A stretch of 55,689 nt of DNA, taken from positions 1 through 55,689 of the forward strand of contig JAQWLX010000112.1 of assembly GCA_029247075.1 (NCBI GenBank), read 5' to 3'. Source of the DNA: Halieaceae bacterium (GTDB lineage: Bacteria > Pseudomonadota > Gammaproteobacteria > Pseudomonadales > Halieaceae). Below the pieces are notes generated by a model. The model did no database searches. It worked only from the letters and a program-made list of their open reading frames with translations, and was not told the DNA's origin. Shown here in pieces: positions 44,900 to 53,919 of this stretch; position 1 is the first letter of the stretch, and every line of letters begins with the position of its first letter. The position numbers and the translations under genes were made by a program.

Positions 44900-46789
44900 A
44901 TGACAGATTATACGGCAGAAGATATTGAGGTTCTTACTGGACTAGAGCCCGTTCGAAAACGTCCTGGTATGTACACTGATACCAGCAGACCTAATCATTT
45001 GGTTCAAGAAGTGATTGACAATAGTGTTGATGAAGCGCTTTCAGGCTATGCTGATCAATTAGCGGTCTGTCTTCACAAAGATGGCTCGCTTTCAGTAACA
45101 GATAATGGTCGAGGTATGCCTGTTGATCTGCACCCTGAAAAGAAAATTCCCGGTGTAGAAGTAATTTTGTCAACTTTACATGCAGGCGGAAAATTTTCTT
45201 CAAAAAATTATCAGTTTAGTGGTGGTTTGCACGGCGTGGGTGTTTCGGTAGTCAATGCGCTTTCTAAGTCTCTCGAAGTAACGATTCGCAGAGATAGCAA
45301 GATCTATCAAATGAATTTTTCTGGAGGAGAAAAGAGTAAATCCTTAAAAGTGATAGATAAATGCGGCAAGCGAAATACGGGAACTTGTGTTCGCTTTACA
45401 GCCGATCCAAAGTATTTTGACTCGATTAATATTTCTATTCCTAGGTTGCTTCACTTGCTTCGTGCTAAGGCAGTTTTATGCCCTGGGTTAAATGTCAAAT
45501 TTAAGGATGAGAAAAAAGGCGAAACGCAAGAATGGTATTACGAGCAAGGTTTGTCTGATTACTTAGCAGATGCGACTATAGATTTTCCCTGTGTTCCCGA
45601 GGAGCCATTTGTAGGTAAATTCTCAGGTGATAATGAAGCAGTAGATTGGGCGGTGCAATGGCTCCCAGATGGTGGAGAAATTGTCGCCGAATCTTATGTA
45701 AATCTTATTCCGACTACTCAAGGTGGCACACACGTCAATGGTTTTCGGTCGGGGCTGCTCGAGTCACTTAGGGAATTTTGTGAGCTTCGAAATCTAATGC
45801 CTAGGGGTATTAAATTAGCACCAGAAGATATCTGGGATAAATGTTGTTTTGTTTTATCCTCTAAACTTTTAGATCCACAGTTTTCTGGTCAAACAAAGGA
45901 ACGACTCTCATCAAGAGAGGCAGCTTCGTTTGTATCCGGCGCCGCTAAGGATGCATTTAGTTTGTGGTTAAATCAACACACTGATGATGCAGAACGAATT
46001 GCCGAACTTTGCATCAATGCTGCCCAAAGTAGGCAGCGCGATTCAAAAAAGGTTGCTCGGAAAAAAGTTTCATCAGGGCCAGCACTTCCAGGTAAATTAG
46101 CAGACTGTTCATTGGATGACCCTGCCCAAGGAGAATTGTTTTTGGTGGAAGGTGATTCAGCCGGCGGATCTGCAAAACAGGCGCGAGATCGTACTTTCCA
46201 AGCAATACTTCCCTTACGAGGTAAGATACTAAATACTTGGGAAGTAGATTCTCAAGAAATTCTGTCTTCACAGGAGGTTCACAATATTTCGGTGGCATTA
46301 GGAGTCGATCCTGCTACCGAAGATCTTTCTGGACTCCGCTACCATAAAATTTGTATCTTGGCCGATGCGGATTCAGATGGTCTTCACATCGCAACATTGA
46401 TTTGTGCTCTTTTTGTCAGGCATTTTAAACCATTAGTAATGGCAGGAAATATTTTTGTAGCCATGCCGCCGCTGTACCGCATCGACTTGGGGAAAGAAGT
46501 TTTCTATGCTTTGGATGAGGCCGAAAAGCAGGGAATTTTGGATAGGATTTCTGCACAAAATAAACGCAGCAAACCTAATGTTCAGAGATTCAAAGGATTA
46601 GGTGAAATGAATCCAGCCCAATTACGGGAAACCACTATGCATCCAGATACACGAAGGCTAGTTAGACTTACACTAGAAGCTGGAGATGGAGCAAATCAAA
46701 TGTTAGACATGTTGCTTGCGAAGAAGCGAGCTGCTGATAGAAAATCATGGCTGGAGAAAAAAGGTGATCTTGCACAAATTTCCGCTTAA
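44900..46789 (+). CDS. parE: DNA topoisomerase IV subunit B
   Basis: The ATPase subunit of topoisomerase IV, which decatenates daughter chromosomes. The GHKL ATPase domain has LEPVRKRPGMYTDTS, VIDNSVDEALSG, TDNGRGMPV and GGLHGVGVSVVNALS. The transducer ends in QTKERLSS. The TOPRIM domain includes LFLVEGDSAGGSAKQARDR (around 415) and LADADSDGLHIATL, and the C-terminus has QRFKGLGEMNPAQLRETTM. The 629-residue length matches ParE (about 630) and not GyrB (about 800). It follows yqiB closely and precedes the YceI-like gene by 16 nt. Confidence 0.97.
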   Translation: MTDYTAEDIEVLTGLEPVRKRPGMYTDTSRPNHLVQEVIDNSVDEALSGYADQLAVCLHKDGSLSVTDNGRGMPVDLHPEKKIPGVEVILSTLHAGGKFSSKNYQFSGGLHGVGVSVVNALSKSLEVTIRRDSKIYQMNFSGGEKSKSLKVIDKCGKRNTGTCVRFTADPKYFDSINISIPRLLHLLRAKAVLCPGLNVKFKDEKKGETQEWYYEQGLSDYLADATIDFPCVPEEPFVGKFSGDNEAVDWAVQWLPDGGEIVAESYVNLIPTTQGGTHVNGFRSGLLESLREFCELRNLMPRGIKLAPEDIWDKCCFVLSSKLLDPQFSGQTKERLSSREAASFVSGAAKDAFSLWLNQHTDDAERIAELCINAAQSRQRDSKKVARKKVSSGPALPGKLADCSLDDPAQGELFLVEGDSAGGSAKQARDRTFQAILPLRGKILNTWEVDSQEILSSQEVHNISVALGVDPATEDLSGLRYHKICILADADSDGLHIATLICALFVRHFKPLVMAGNIFVAMPPLYRIDLGKEVFYALDEAEKQGILDRISAQNKRSKPNVQRFKGLGEMNPAQLRETTMHPDTRRLVRLTLEAGDGANQMLDMLLAKKRAADRKSWLEKKGDLAQISA

Positions 46790-46805
46790 ATTTCCAGGCT
46801 TGGCT

Positions 46806-47402
46806 ATGTTGTTATTCGAGAGAATTAATCCAACCAAGTTTATTTTTTTAGTACTCGTAACGACGTCTCTAACGGTTCAAGCGGGATGGAATCTTGATCT
46901 ACCGAGCTCTTCCATTGAGTTCATATCAATAAAAAATAACCAAATACTTGAAAGCCACAGCTTTCAAAAAATATCTGGAAATATAACCTCCGAAGGTCTT
47001 GTTAATGTGATCATTGATCTCGATAGCGTTGACACGAAAATTCCAATTCGTAATGAGAGGATGCGTAATCTTTTTTTTGAAACAAAATTATTCCCCAGCG
47101 CAACTTTTTCTGCACAAATTCCAGCTACTGATCTGAATTTTGAGACTGAACATTTTCGGATCGCGGACGTTAATGGAAGATTGAAGCTTCATGGCATGGA
47201 AGTCGACTTAAAATCTAGACTGATTATTCTAAACAACGATAAGACTCTCAGAGTCATTACAAATTACCCAATTTTAATTCCTACAGAGGATTTTAATTTA
47301 ACTGCGGGTGTAGCTAAATTACAAAAAATCGCCGGACTGGACGCAATTAGTTCCATAGTCCCTGTGATTTTAGACTTGGTATTCGTGGAATCTATAGATT
47401 AG
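46806..47402 (+). CDS. YceI-like periplasmic protein
   Basis: A secreted lipocalin-fold protein; some YceI relatives bind isoprenoid or amide lipids. From the ATG at 46806 it has 198 residues with a signal peptide (about 1-25, ending VQA). The family core reads SIEFISIKNN, GLVNVIIDLDSVDTKI, RNERMRNLFFETKLFPSATFSA and GRLKLHGMEVDLKS. The longer reading from within parE has no start of its own and is discarded. It lies 16 nt after parE, so it is probably in the same transcript. The ligand is unknown. Confidence 0.88.
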   Translation: MLLFERINPTKFIFLVLVTTSLTVQAGWNLDLPSSSIEFISIKNNQILESHSFQKISGNITSEGLVNVIIDLDSVDTKIPIRNERMRNLFFETKLFPSATFSAQIPATDLNFETEHFRIADVNGRLKLHGMEVDLKSRLIILNNDKTLRVITNYPILIPTEDFNLTAGVAKLQKIAGLDAISSIVPVILDLVFVESID

Positions 47403-47467
47403 ATTTATCAAGTTTTGTTAGTGTCACCAAAATTCTATATAAGAAATGGAATCGATGAGGTTTTCAT

Positions 47468-48172
47468 TTGATACGTTTGGCTATACTAAAAACAGATTAT
47501 GTCCGCACTGAATGGGTTCCCGAATTTGGTGAATATCCGGACATGTTTGAGGCCGTCTTTAGAAAATGTGATCCATCAATAATTTTTCAAACTTTCGATA
47601 CGCAACTTAATGAATATCCAGCTGACCTCGATGCATTTGATGCATATCTGATTACCGGAAGTAAGAGTAGTGTTTACGATAAGGAACCATGGATTGAAAG
47701 ACTCATGGAATTCGTGCGAAAGCTTCACGAGCTACGAAAAAAACTAATAGGTATTTGTTTTGGCCACCAATTAGTGGCAGAAGCATTAGGCGGCACGGTT
47801 CAAAAATCCCCTAAAGGTTGGGGTGTGGGAGTGCATACACACACGTTTAGTGAAATACCCGAGTGGCATGATAGTCAGAGTCATCACTTCAATATTCTTG
47901 TAAGCCATCAGGATCAGGTTGTTAGAAATGCGGACGGAGTAAAAGTTTTAGCTGGAAGCGAATTTTGCGAAAATGCAGTCTGTCAGTTGGATGATCATAT
48001 CCTAACTTTTCAAGGTCATCCCGAGTTTGTGCCGGGCTATTCGAGAAAAATTATTGGATTTAGAAAAGAGAGAATAGGAGAAAAAATATCTGATGCAGGA
48101 CTAGCGTCCTTATCCATACCCTCAGATAGTCTAAGAGTTGCCAAATGGATCACTAACTTTATTGATAGATAA
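47468..48172 (+). CDS. Class I glutamine amidotransferase domain protein
   Basis: A 234-residue stand-alone GATase1-fold protein. The triad is visible: C97 in GICFGHQLVAEALGG, then H184 and E186 in FQGHPEF. YLITGSKSSVYDKEPWI is the family oxyanion-side segment. Such single-domain proteins include GMP-synthase-like amidotransferases and gamma-glutamyl hydrolases (for example PuuD-like); no synthetase partner is adjacent, so the reaction is not known. The start is TTG at 47468 with GAGG 7 nt upstream. Confidence 0.88.
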   Translation: MIRLAILKTDYVRTEWVPEFGEYPDMFEAVFRKCDPSIIFQTFDTQLNEYPADLDAFDAYLITGSKSSVYDKEPWIERLMEFVRKLHELRKKLIGICFGHQLVAEALGGTVQKSPKGWGVGVHTHTFSEIPEWHDSQSHHFNILVSHQDQVVRNADGVKVLAGSEFCENAVCQLDDHILTFQGHPEFVPGYSRKIIGFRKERIGEKISDAGLASLSIPSDSLRVAKWITNFIDR

Positions 48173-48356
48173 GCAATAAATTTAATTAAATTAAGAGCCT
48201 ATTATTTAAGAACTTCATTCTGAAACTATCTAAAAACGCCTTTTGTCAGAGCACTCTTCTGGGTTTTTGCCGCGAGATATTCACGGCTAATATTGATTTA
48301 CGACGAATTTTAAGTAAGCGAAATGACCTGAGGAAGTTACGAAAATCTTTTGTCAG

Positions 48357-48809
48357 TTACCATGATCCCACATTTTCCATTGAGACCCATGGCTCCCTTT
48401 TTGGTAACGGTTCTCCGTTTTGTAATAGTTCTATAGAAATACCATCTGGTGATTTCACAAAGGCCATGCGTCCGTCTCTAGGGGGACGATTTATTGTCAC
48501 CCCCCTTTCAATCAACCGCTGACAAAAAGCATAAATATCATCTACTTGATATGCTACGTGCCCAAAATTTCTACCTTCATCATATATTTGGTCATCCCAA
48601 TTCCAAGTAATTTCGATAGCTGGAATAACTGCCCCGCCTCTTTTATTGTTAGAAGCTTGAGCGTCTTCTGGAGTTGCAAGGAAAATTAGCGTAAATCGCC
48701 CGGGCTCATTTTCGTACCTGCGCGTTTCTATCAATCCAAGTTTGTCACAATAGAAATCTAGAGTCTCTTCAAGGTTTCTTGCTCGAACCATAGTATGTAG
48801 GTATCTCAA
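48357..48809 (-). CDS. gloA: Glyoxalase I (lactoylglutathione lyase)
   Basis: Converts the hemithioacetal of methylglyoxal and glutathione to S-lactoylglutathione. A 150-residue VOC-fold protein. The four metal ligands of E. coli GloA can be placed at H5, E66, H84 and E127. The start codon must precede H5 and the only suitable one is TTG at 48809, with AAAGGA 6 nt upstream. A short insert near residues 47-57 makes it longer than E. coli GloA (135). It lies 45 nt after the FAD-dehydrogenase gene, same strand. Confidence 0.93.
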   Translation of the reverse strand: MRYLHTMVRARNLEETLDFYCDKLGLIETRRYENEPGRFTLIFLATPEDAQASNNKRGGAVIPAIEITWNWDDQIYDEGRNFGHVAYQVDDIYAFCQRLIERGVTINRPPRDGRMAFVKSPDGISIELLQNGEPLPKREPWVSMENVGSW

Positions 48810-48854
48810 ATTTTTTCCTTTAGCGATTTATGCAGTTAATTTGAAAAAAAATTA

Positions 48855-50351
48855 TTACTTTGTGAGTCCGTTTGCGGCTTGAATACCAGCGAGCCTTCCT
48901 GAGAACGTGGCGTCTCCAACCGACATTCCGCTACTGTAACCAGCGGCAGTTCGAACTACTCCACATGCATTTCTTCCCGCAGCAAATAAACCAGAAATCA
49001 CTTTGCCTGAGGCATTAACCACCTCTCCGGTTGGTAAGGTATCAAGGCCACCTAGGGTGAAGTAGGGTAAAAAAGCACCTCGGCCGGGGGTGAGATCCAA
49101 TGTGACTAGAGGAGGGTTGAGAGGTTGCATCCACTCGCTTGACTTGTGAAACAAGGTATCTTCACCATTCATACAGTCTTCGTTGTATACCTGCAGTGTG
49201 TGTTGAAGAGTCCCTGTTCTTAGATTGAGTTCACTTTCCAGTTCCGCAATGCTCTCACCAGTTGCGGCAACAGGAGCACCCAAGTAGCTACTTTGTTCGT
49301 AGTCGTCATAATGTTCAACCGTTACAATGTAATACAATCGATCGGATTGTTGCTCAATCGCAAACTGTCCGAGTCTGCCGTGATAAACATCTTCATTGAT
49401 AAAACGCTGACCTTTGTCATTAATTGCTACGCCATAGGTCATACTGGCAGGTGGATAGAACGGCAAGCTGATGAATCCTTCATGCATATTGACGGTCGAA
49501 CCGCCGGCTCCCATGCCCATCAAGATTCCTGCCCCCGTGTCGCCAGGATTGCCTATAGGTTGGGTTCCAACAGATAACTTTGGAGCGAATTTCTTAACCA
49601 TATCTTCGTTCATTACAAAACCGCCCGCGCAAAGTATGACTCCCCCTTTGGTTTTTACGGCCAGCTGCTTTTGATTCTCTCTAACGATAAGACCTACAAC
49701 ATTCTTATCCTTATCAACCACTAGAGTAAGGGCTCTGCACTCATAATTAACGTTAATATTTTCCCGCCTCTCCACGTTCTCCGTGACAATTCTCATAAAC
49801 ATAGGGCCGCCGTTATCGCCCTCTACATAAAGATTATGTCCACGTGGGCATGGCTTTGCTTTTTGACTAAAGGGGTAGGCTTTCTCTGATCCTGTGTATA
49901 GGAGCCCGTCGTTCGTTAGGCACATGATCGCGCGTTTTTCGTGAAAGCTGTCTTTAAATGGCACACCTAGCGTGTCTGTTAACCAGTCAAAATGCTCTAC
50001 CGCATGCTCACAGTAATTACGAATTTTCTTTTCGTCAGCTTGTGGGCCGGCGCACATCATCATGTAGTTGAACATATCTTCCGTGCTGTCCTGAAAGCCA
50101 CAAGCCTTTTGGACGCGGGTTCCACCGCTTCCACCGAGATAGATTTCGGCACTTGATAATGCAGTTGATCCTCCTGAGGCGCTGGCCACCTCAAAAAGTT
50201 CTACTTTCGCCTTGTTGTCAGCAGCAGAGATAGCTGCGCACCCACCAGCACCTCCAAAACCCACGATAGCAACGTCAGTCTCTTTATCCCAGTTTGAAAT
50301 ATCGCTATCTAGGACGGCAACGCAAGGTTCGATATTTTTTGAATACGACAT
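48855..50351 (-). CDS. FAD-dependent dehydrogenase (fumarate reductase/3-ketosteroid dehydrogenase superfamily)
   Basis: A 498-residue FAD_binding_2 flavoprotein. The dinucleotide-binding glycine loop AIVGFGGAGGCAA (28-40) and a C-terminal SGLFAAGRNACGVVRTAAGYSSGMSVGDA FAD segment are clear. The family includes soluble fumarate reductases, urocanate reductase, and Delta1- and Delta4-3-ketosteroid dehydrogenases. The first residues and RTAAGYSSG resemble the steroid-dehydrogenase-like side, but the substrate is unproven. It lacks a covalent-FAD or signal-peptide motif. It is likely co-transcribed with gloA downstream and diverges from mnmH. Confidence 0.85.
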   Translation of the reverse strand: MSYSKNIEPCVAVLDSDISNWDKETDVAIVGFGGAGGCAAISAADNKAKVELFEVASASGGSTALSSAEIYLGGSGGTRVQKACGFQDSTEDMFNYMMMCAGPQADEKKIRNYCEHAVEHFDWLTDTLGVPFKDSFHEKRAIMCLTNDGLLYTGSEKAYPFSQKAKPCPRGHNLYVEGDNGGPMFMRIVTENVERRENINVNYECRALTLVVDKDKNVVGLIVRENQKQLAVKTKGGVILCAGGFVMNEDMVKKFAPKLSVGTQPIGNPGDTGAGILMGMGAGGSTVNMHEGFISLPFYPPASMTYGVAINDKGQRFINEDVYHGRLGQFAIEQQSDRLYYIVTVEHYDDYEQSSYLGAPVAATGESIAELESELNLRTGTLQHTLQVYNEDCMNGEDTLFHKSSEWMQPLNPPLVTLDLTPGRGAFLPYFTLGGLDTLPTGEVVNASGKVISGLFAAGRNACGVVRTAAGYSSGMSVGDATFSGRLAGIQAANGLTK

Positions 50352-50456
50352 CAGTTTAATCCCTATAATTTTTGCAACAGATTAGACCTGCCTGCTTGTT
50401 GAGAGGTAAGTTACTTTCACATTGAACAAAATACCAGACTTGTATCTATTAATATG

Positions 50457-50475
50457 GCCGCATAAAAACTGCGGC
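50457..50475. other. Small inverted repeat in the FAD-dehydrogenase/mnmH divergent region
   Basis: GCCGCA (50457-50462) and TGCGGC (50470-50475) can form a 6-bp stem with a 7-nt loop. Two copies of ATCTATTAAT lie near 50443 and 50508 on either side. It may be a shared operator or a leader hairpin; no clear promoter was assigned. Confidence 0.35.
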
Positions 50476-50571
50476 GAGATTCAAAAGAGAGGCTTTGCTA
50501 GGTTACAATCTATTAATGCTTAACTCGATAAGACTCCTCCGCATTATGCTTAAAAAGTTTTCATACGTCTG

Positions 50572-51678
50572 GTGATAAAACACACGACTAGTGACTATCG
50601 AAATATCTTTTTGGAGAACAAACCTTTGATTGATGTTCGTTCTCCAGGAGAATTTCTGAAAGGCGCATTTTCAACGGCATGCAATATCCCTCTATTAAAT
50701 GATGAAGAGCGTGCGGCGGTTGGCCTATGCTATAAGCGTCATGGGCAGGAAGCGGCGATTGATTTAGGGCACAAACTGGTTACAGGTACTTTGCGCGAAG
50801 AGCGATTGGCAGCTTGGGTAAGTTTGGCGAAACATCACCCCGCAGGCTGCCTCTACTGTTTTAGGGGAGGGCTAAGATCTTCTATAGTACAAAAGTGGCT
50901 CGATAATGAAGGAGTTAGCTATCCTCTCGTGAATGGCGGTTATAAAGCTATGCGCCGTTTTCTTATTGAGGCCTTGGAGGAATCACTGTCGGATATTGAC
51001 CTGGTGCTGGTAAGCGGTCGAACAGGAGTCGGAAAAACTCGGGTTATCGACAAGCTTGATCGTGGGATCGATCTAGAGAAACTTGCAAAACATCGCGGTT
51101 CTACCTTCGGGAAGCTGCTGGAAAAGCAGCCATCTCAAATTAGTTTTGAAAACGAGTTAAGTATCTCTATCTTGAAAGCTTGTGCTCGATCGAAAGCACC
51201 TATTTTCATCGAGGATGAGGGAAAACTGATTGGTCGAATTAATCTGCCTAATGAGCTTAGATCAAGCATGGAAAAAGCCCCAATAGTTTTTGTTCGAGCG
51301 TCATTATCAGATCGTATACAAACTGTATTGCAGGACTACGTTTTAGACCTTGGAGAAAAGTATAGCCACTTTTATGGAGCCTCTGGTAAGTCGCAGCATC
51401 GCGATCGCTTAATAGAAGATTTGTCACGTATTCGCCGACGCCTTGGTGGGGAAAAGCACGAGATGCTTACCAAAATGATACATGATGCCTTTGAAATTCA
51501 TTGGTCCAAAGGTTGTGATTCGGGCCACCGAGAGTGGATTGGTGAATTGTTGCGTACTTACTATGACCCAATGTACGACTACCAGCTATCCCAGCGTAAA
51601 GGGAGGGTTTTGATGAAAGGGACGCAATCAGAGGTAATAGCGTGGGCCAAGGATTATAAGTCTTGCGACCACCGTTAA
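50572..51678 (+). CDS. mnmH: tRNA 2-selenouridine synthase
   Basis: MnmH (SelU/YbbB) replaces the sulfur of 2-thiouridine with selenium at the wobble position of certain tRNAs, using selenophosphate. The N-terminal rhodanese domain has LIDVRSPGEFLKGAF and the active-site cysteine C96 in YCFRGGLRS (C97 in E. coli). The C-terminal half has a P-loop GRTGVGKT (149-156), for the geranylation/selenation cycle. The 368-residue length is standard. The start is GTG. The 3' end overlaps the next gene, which makes selenophosphate, so the pair is a self-contained tRNA selenation module. Confidence 0.95.
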   Translation: MIKHTTSDYRNIFLENKPLIDVRSPGEFLKGAFSTACNIPLLNDEERAAVGLCYKRHGQEAAIDLGHKLVTGTLREERLAAWVSLAKHHPAGCLYCFRGGLRSSIVQKWLDNEGVSYPLVNGGYKAMRRFLIEALEESLSDIDLVLVSGRTGVGKTRVIDKLDRGIDLEKLAKHRGSTFGKLLEKQPSQISFENELSISILKACARSKAPIFIEDEGKLIGRINLPNELRSSMEKAPIVFVRASLSDRIQTVLQDYVLDLGEKYSHFYGASGKSQHRDRLIEDLSRIRRRLGGEKHEMLTKMIHDAFEIHWSKGCDSGHREWIGELLRTYYDPMYDYQLSQRKGRVLMKGTQSEVIAWAKDYKSCDHR

Positions 51679-53846
51679 CTGATAGATCAAAAGATTTGGT
51701 CCTTGTGGGTGGAGGGCATAGTCATGTTATCGTCATAAGGAACTTTGGCATGCATCCGTCAGATGATCATCAAGTCACGTTGATTTCGGTCGGAGCGGAT
51801 TCAGCGTACTCTGGCATGTTGCCTGGTTTGATAGCTGGTCATTATGATTACGGAGAAACCCATATAGATTTAACGCGCCTTTGCCAATGGGCGGGAGTTC
51901 GGTTTATTAAGGCCGAAGTCATAGGTCTGGATTCAGAAAGAAAACAGCTTAGTCTAGCGGGTCGAGCAAAAGTATCTTATGACATAGTGAGTTTTGATGT
52001 AGGTGCTGAACCAGATCTAATTTCTGTAGATGGGGCTTCAGACTTTGCGATTCCAGTTAAGCCGATAACTAAAATTTGGCAAAGATGGACTGAGTTACAA
52101 GAGATGTCGTTAAATCTCGAGAGAATTGCCGTAGTTGGTGGAGGCGCGGGAAGTGTTGAGTTAATTCTGGCAATGGTGGAGTCTCTTTCTGTAGAGGATA
52201 TCCGTTTTGACTTATATTGTGGCAGCTCGCGACTGCTACCAGAATACCCTAGACCGCTTGGTGCATCAGTGTTGAAGACCTTGAGGCGCAAAGGGGTAAC
52301 TGTTCACTTAGATGCCTGGGTTGACAGAGTTAGGGAAGGTAGTCTGGTTCTAAAGTCGGGGGAGCGCCATGACTTCGACGAAGTTTTTTGGTGCACTGCG
52401 GCGGCGCCAACACCTTGGTTAGCTAATTCTGGTTTATCTTTGGACTCTGATGGATTCCTCGCTACAAAAGATACATTGCAATCTTTAGACGATGAACATG
52501 TTTTCGCAGTTGGAGATTGTGCCTCGCAAATTTATCAACCCAGACCTAAGGCAGGGGTTTTTGCCGTGCGTCAAGGTCCAGTTTTGGCGAGGAATCTCCG
52601 TGCCAAGATTATTGGAAAATCACTGCAGTCCTATAAACCACAGAAGCGGTTTTTGTCGATCCTATCCTTGGGAAGTAAGACAGCTGTAGCCAATTGGGGC
52701 AGACTGTTTCTATCTGCTAAATGGGTATGGTCTTGGAAAAATTTAATAGATAAAAGATTCATGAGAAGCTTCGAGAAACTTCCAGATCCAAAAATGAGTT
52801 TTAAACTGAACTTTAGAATGAACTATGCGGAAGAAATATTGCAACTTCATTGTGGTGGTTGCGGAGCAAAAGTTTCCTCGAAAGCACTTTCCCAAGTCCT
52901 CACCAAACTGTCAGCTGAACACCCGGATAACTGTATGGTTTCCAGCGATGATGCCCGAGAGATAACTTTCCCCAGTCACAAAGTCTGGCAGAGTATAGAC
53001 GGTTTGCGTGGTCTAGTAGGAGATCTATGGCAAATGGGGCAGCTAGCAGCTAACCATGCTCTAAGTGATTTATTTGCCTGTGGTCTACAACCTCATTCAG
53101 CTCAGGCACTGATAGTATTACCCTTTGCTACCCCCACTCTACAGGCCCGAGAATTAACTCAGATTTTGGAAGGTGCGTTGACAGTTTTTAAAGAAGCTAA
53201 TTGTATCTTGATGGGAGGGCATAGCATGCAGGGACCTGAGTTACAAATAGCGTTTGCCGTTAATGGGTATTTGCCAGGATCAAGCGGTCATTCACTATCT
53301 AAGAAAGGTCTGCAAGTAGGCGATAAACTTTTGATAACACGTCCTTTAGGCAGCGGTATTTTGTTTGCTGCCCACATGCAATTGTTAGCGGATGGTTCGC
53401 ATTTGGAGAAGGCCTTAGCGATTATGGCTCAAAGCAACTTCATAGCCGCTGAAGTTTGTATTCAGCACGGAGTAAAATGTGTCACCGACGTGACTGGATT
53501 TGGCTTGGCTGTGCACCTCATAGAAATGCTTGAGTCGTCTCAGGGAGCTACTGCAAAGGTTCTGGATTTGCCAAGCTTCGAAGGCGTTCTGTCTTACATG
53601 GCAAAGGATGTGAGGAGCACTGGTCATCAATCAAATAAAGATGCAGCTGCAGGATATTTGAGTGAAATGGATCAAGTGGGCTTAGAGGCTGAATTGTTAT
53701 TTGACCCTCAAACATGTGGCGGTTTGCTAATGGGCGTGGCGCCCGAAGAATTAGACAGCTTATCGAGAGCTTTGACTTCGTCAGGAGTTCAACCGTATGT
53801 CATCGGTGAAGTTACCGATAACGCAGGTTTGATAGAATTATGTTAA
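51663..53846 (+). CDS. selD: FAD/NAD(P) oxidoreductase-selenide, water dikinase fusion
   Basis: A two-part 727-residue protein. Residues about 8-375 are an NDH-2-like flavoprotein with VLVGGGHSHV, AVVGGGAGSVEL and HVFAVGDCASQ. Residues about 393-727 are SelD, which makes selenophosphate from ATP and selenide: LHCGGCGAKVSS holds the catalytic Cys (C400) and Lys (K403), equivalents of E. coli C17 and K20, followed by SSDDAREI, GGHSMQGPE and TDVTGFGLAVHL. The start is TTG at 51663, inside mnmH, with AAGGA 8 nt upstream, so translation is coupled. The residue at the catalytic site is Cys, not selenocysteine. Such fusions are known; the flavoprotein may supply or reduce selenium. Confidence 0.94.
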   Translation: MRPPLTDRSKDLVLVGGGHSHVIVIRNFGMHPSDDHQVTLISVGADSAYSGMLPGLIAGHYDYGETHIDLTRLCQWAGVRFIKAEVIGLDSERKQLSLAGRAKVSYDIVSFDVGAEPDLISVDGASDFAIPVKPITKIWQRWTELQEMSLNLERIAVVGGGAGSVELILAMVESLSVEDIRFDLYCGSSRLLPEYPRPLGASVLKTLRRKGVTVHLDAWVDRVREGSLVLKSGERHDFDEVFWCTAAAPTPWLANSGLSLDSDGFLATKDTLQSLDDEHVFAVGDCASQIYQPRPKAGVFAVRQGPVLARNLRAKIIGKSLQSYKPQKRFLSILSLGSKTAVANWGRLFLSAKWVWSWKNLIDKRFMRSFEKLPDPKMSFKLNFRMNYAEEILQLHCGGCGAKVSSKALSQVLTKLSAEHPDNCMVSSDDAREITFPSHKVWQSIDGLRGLVGDLWQMGQLAANHALSDLFACGLQPHSAQALIVLPFATPTLQARELTQILEGALTVFKEANCILMGGHSMQGPELQIAFAVNGYLPGSSGHSLSKKGLQVGDKLLITRPLGSGILFAAHMQLLADGSHLEKALAIMAQSNFIAAEVCIQHGVKCVTDVTGFGLAVHLIEMLESSQGATAKVLDLPSFEGVLSYMAKDVRSTGHQSNKDAAAGYLSEMDQVGLEAELLFDPQTCGGLLMGVAPEELDSLSRALTSSGVQPYVIGEVTDNAGLIELC

Positions 53847-53919
53847 TTCTATTTCCTGTGAGTCAGAAACCAACCAGTCCGGTAGATCAAATTCGGTCAA
53901 GCTATCGTATTGCGATTAA

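Noticed and set aside
52845-52875. Selenocysteine codon in SelD
   Set aside because: The catalytic position is a TGC cysteine (C400) and the frame has no internal TGA.
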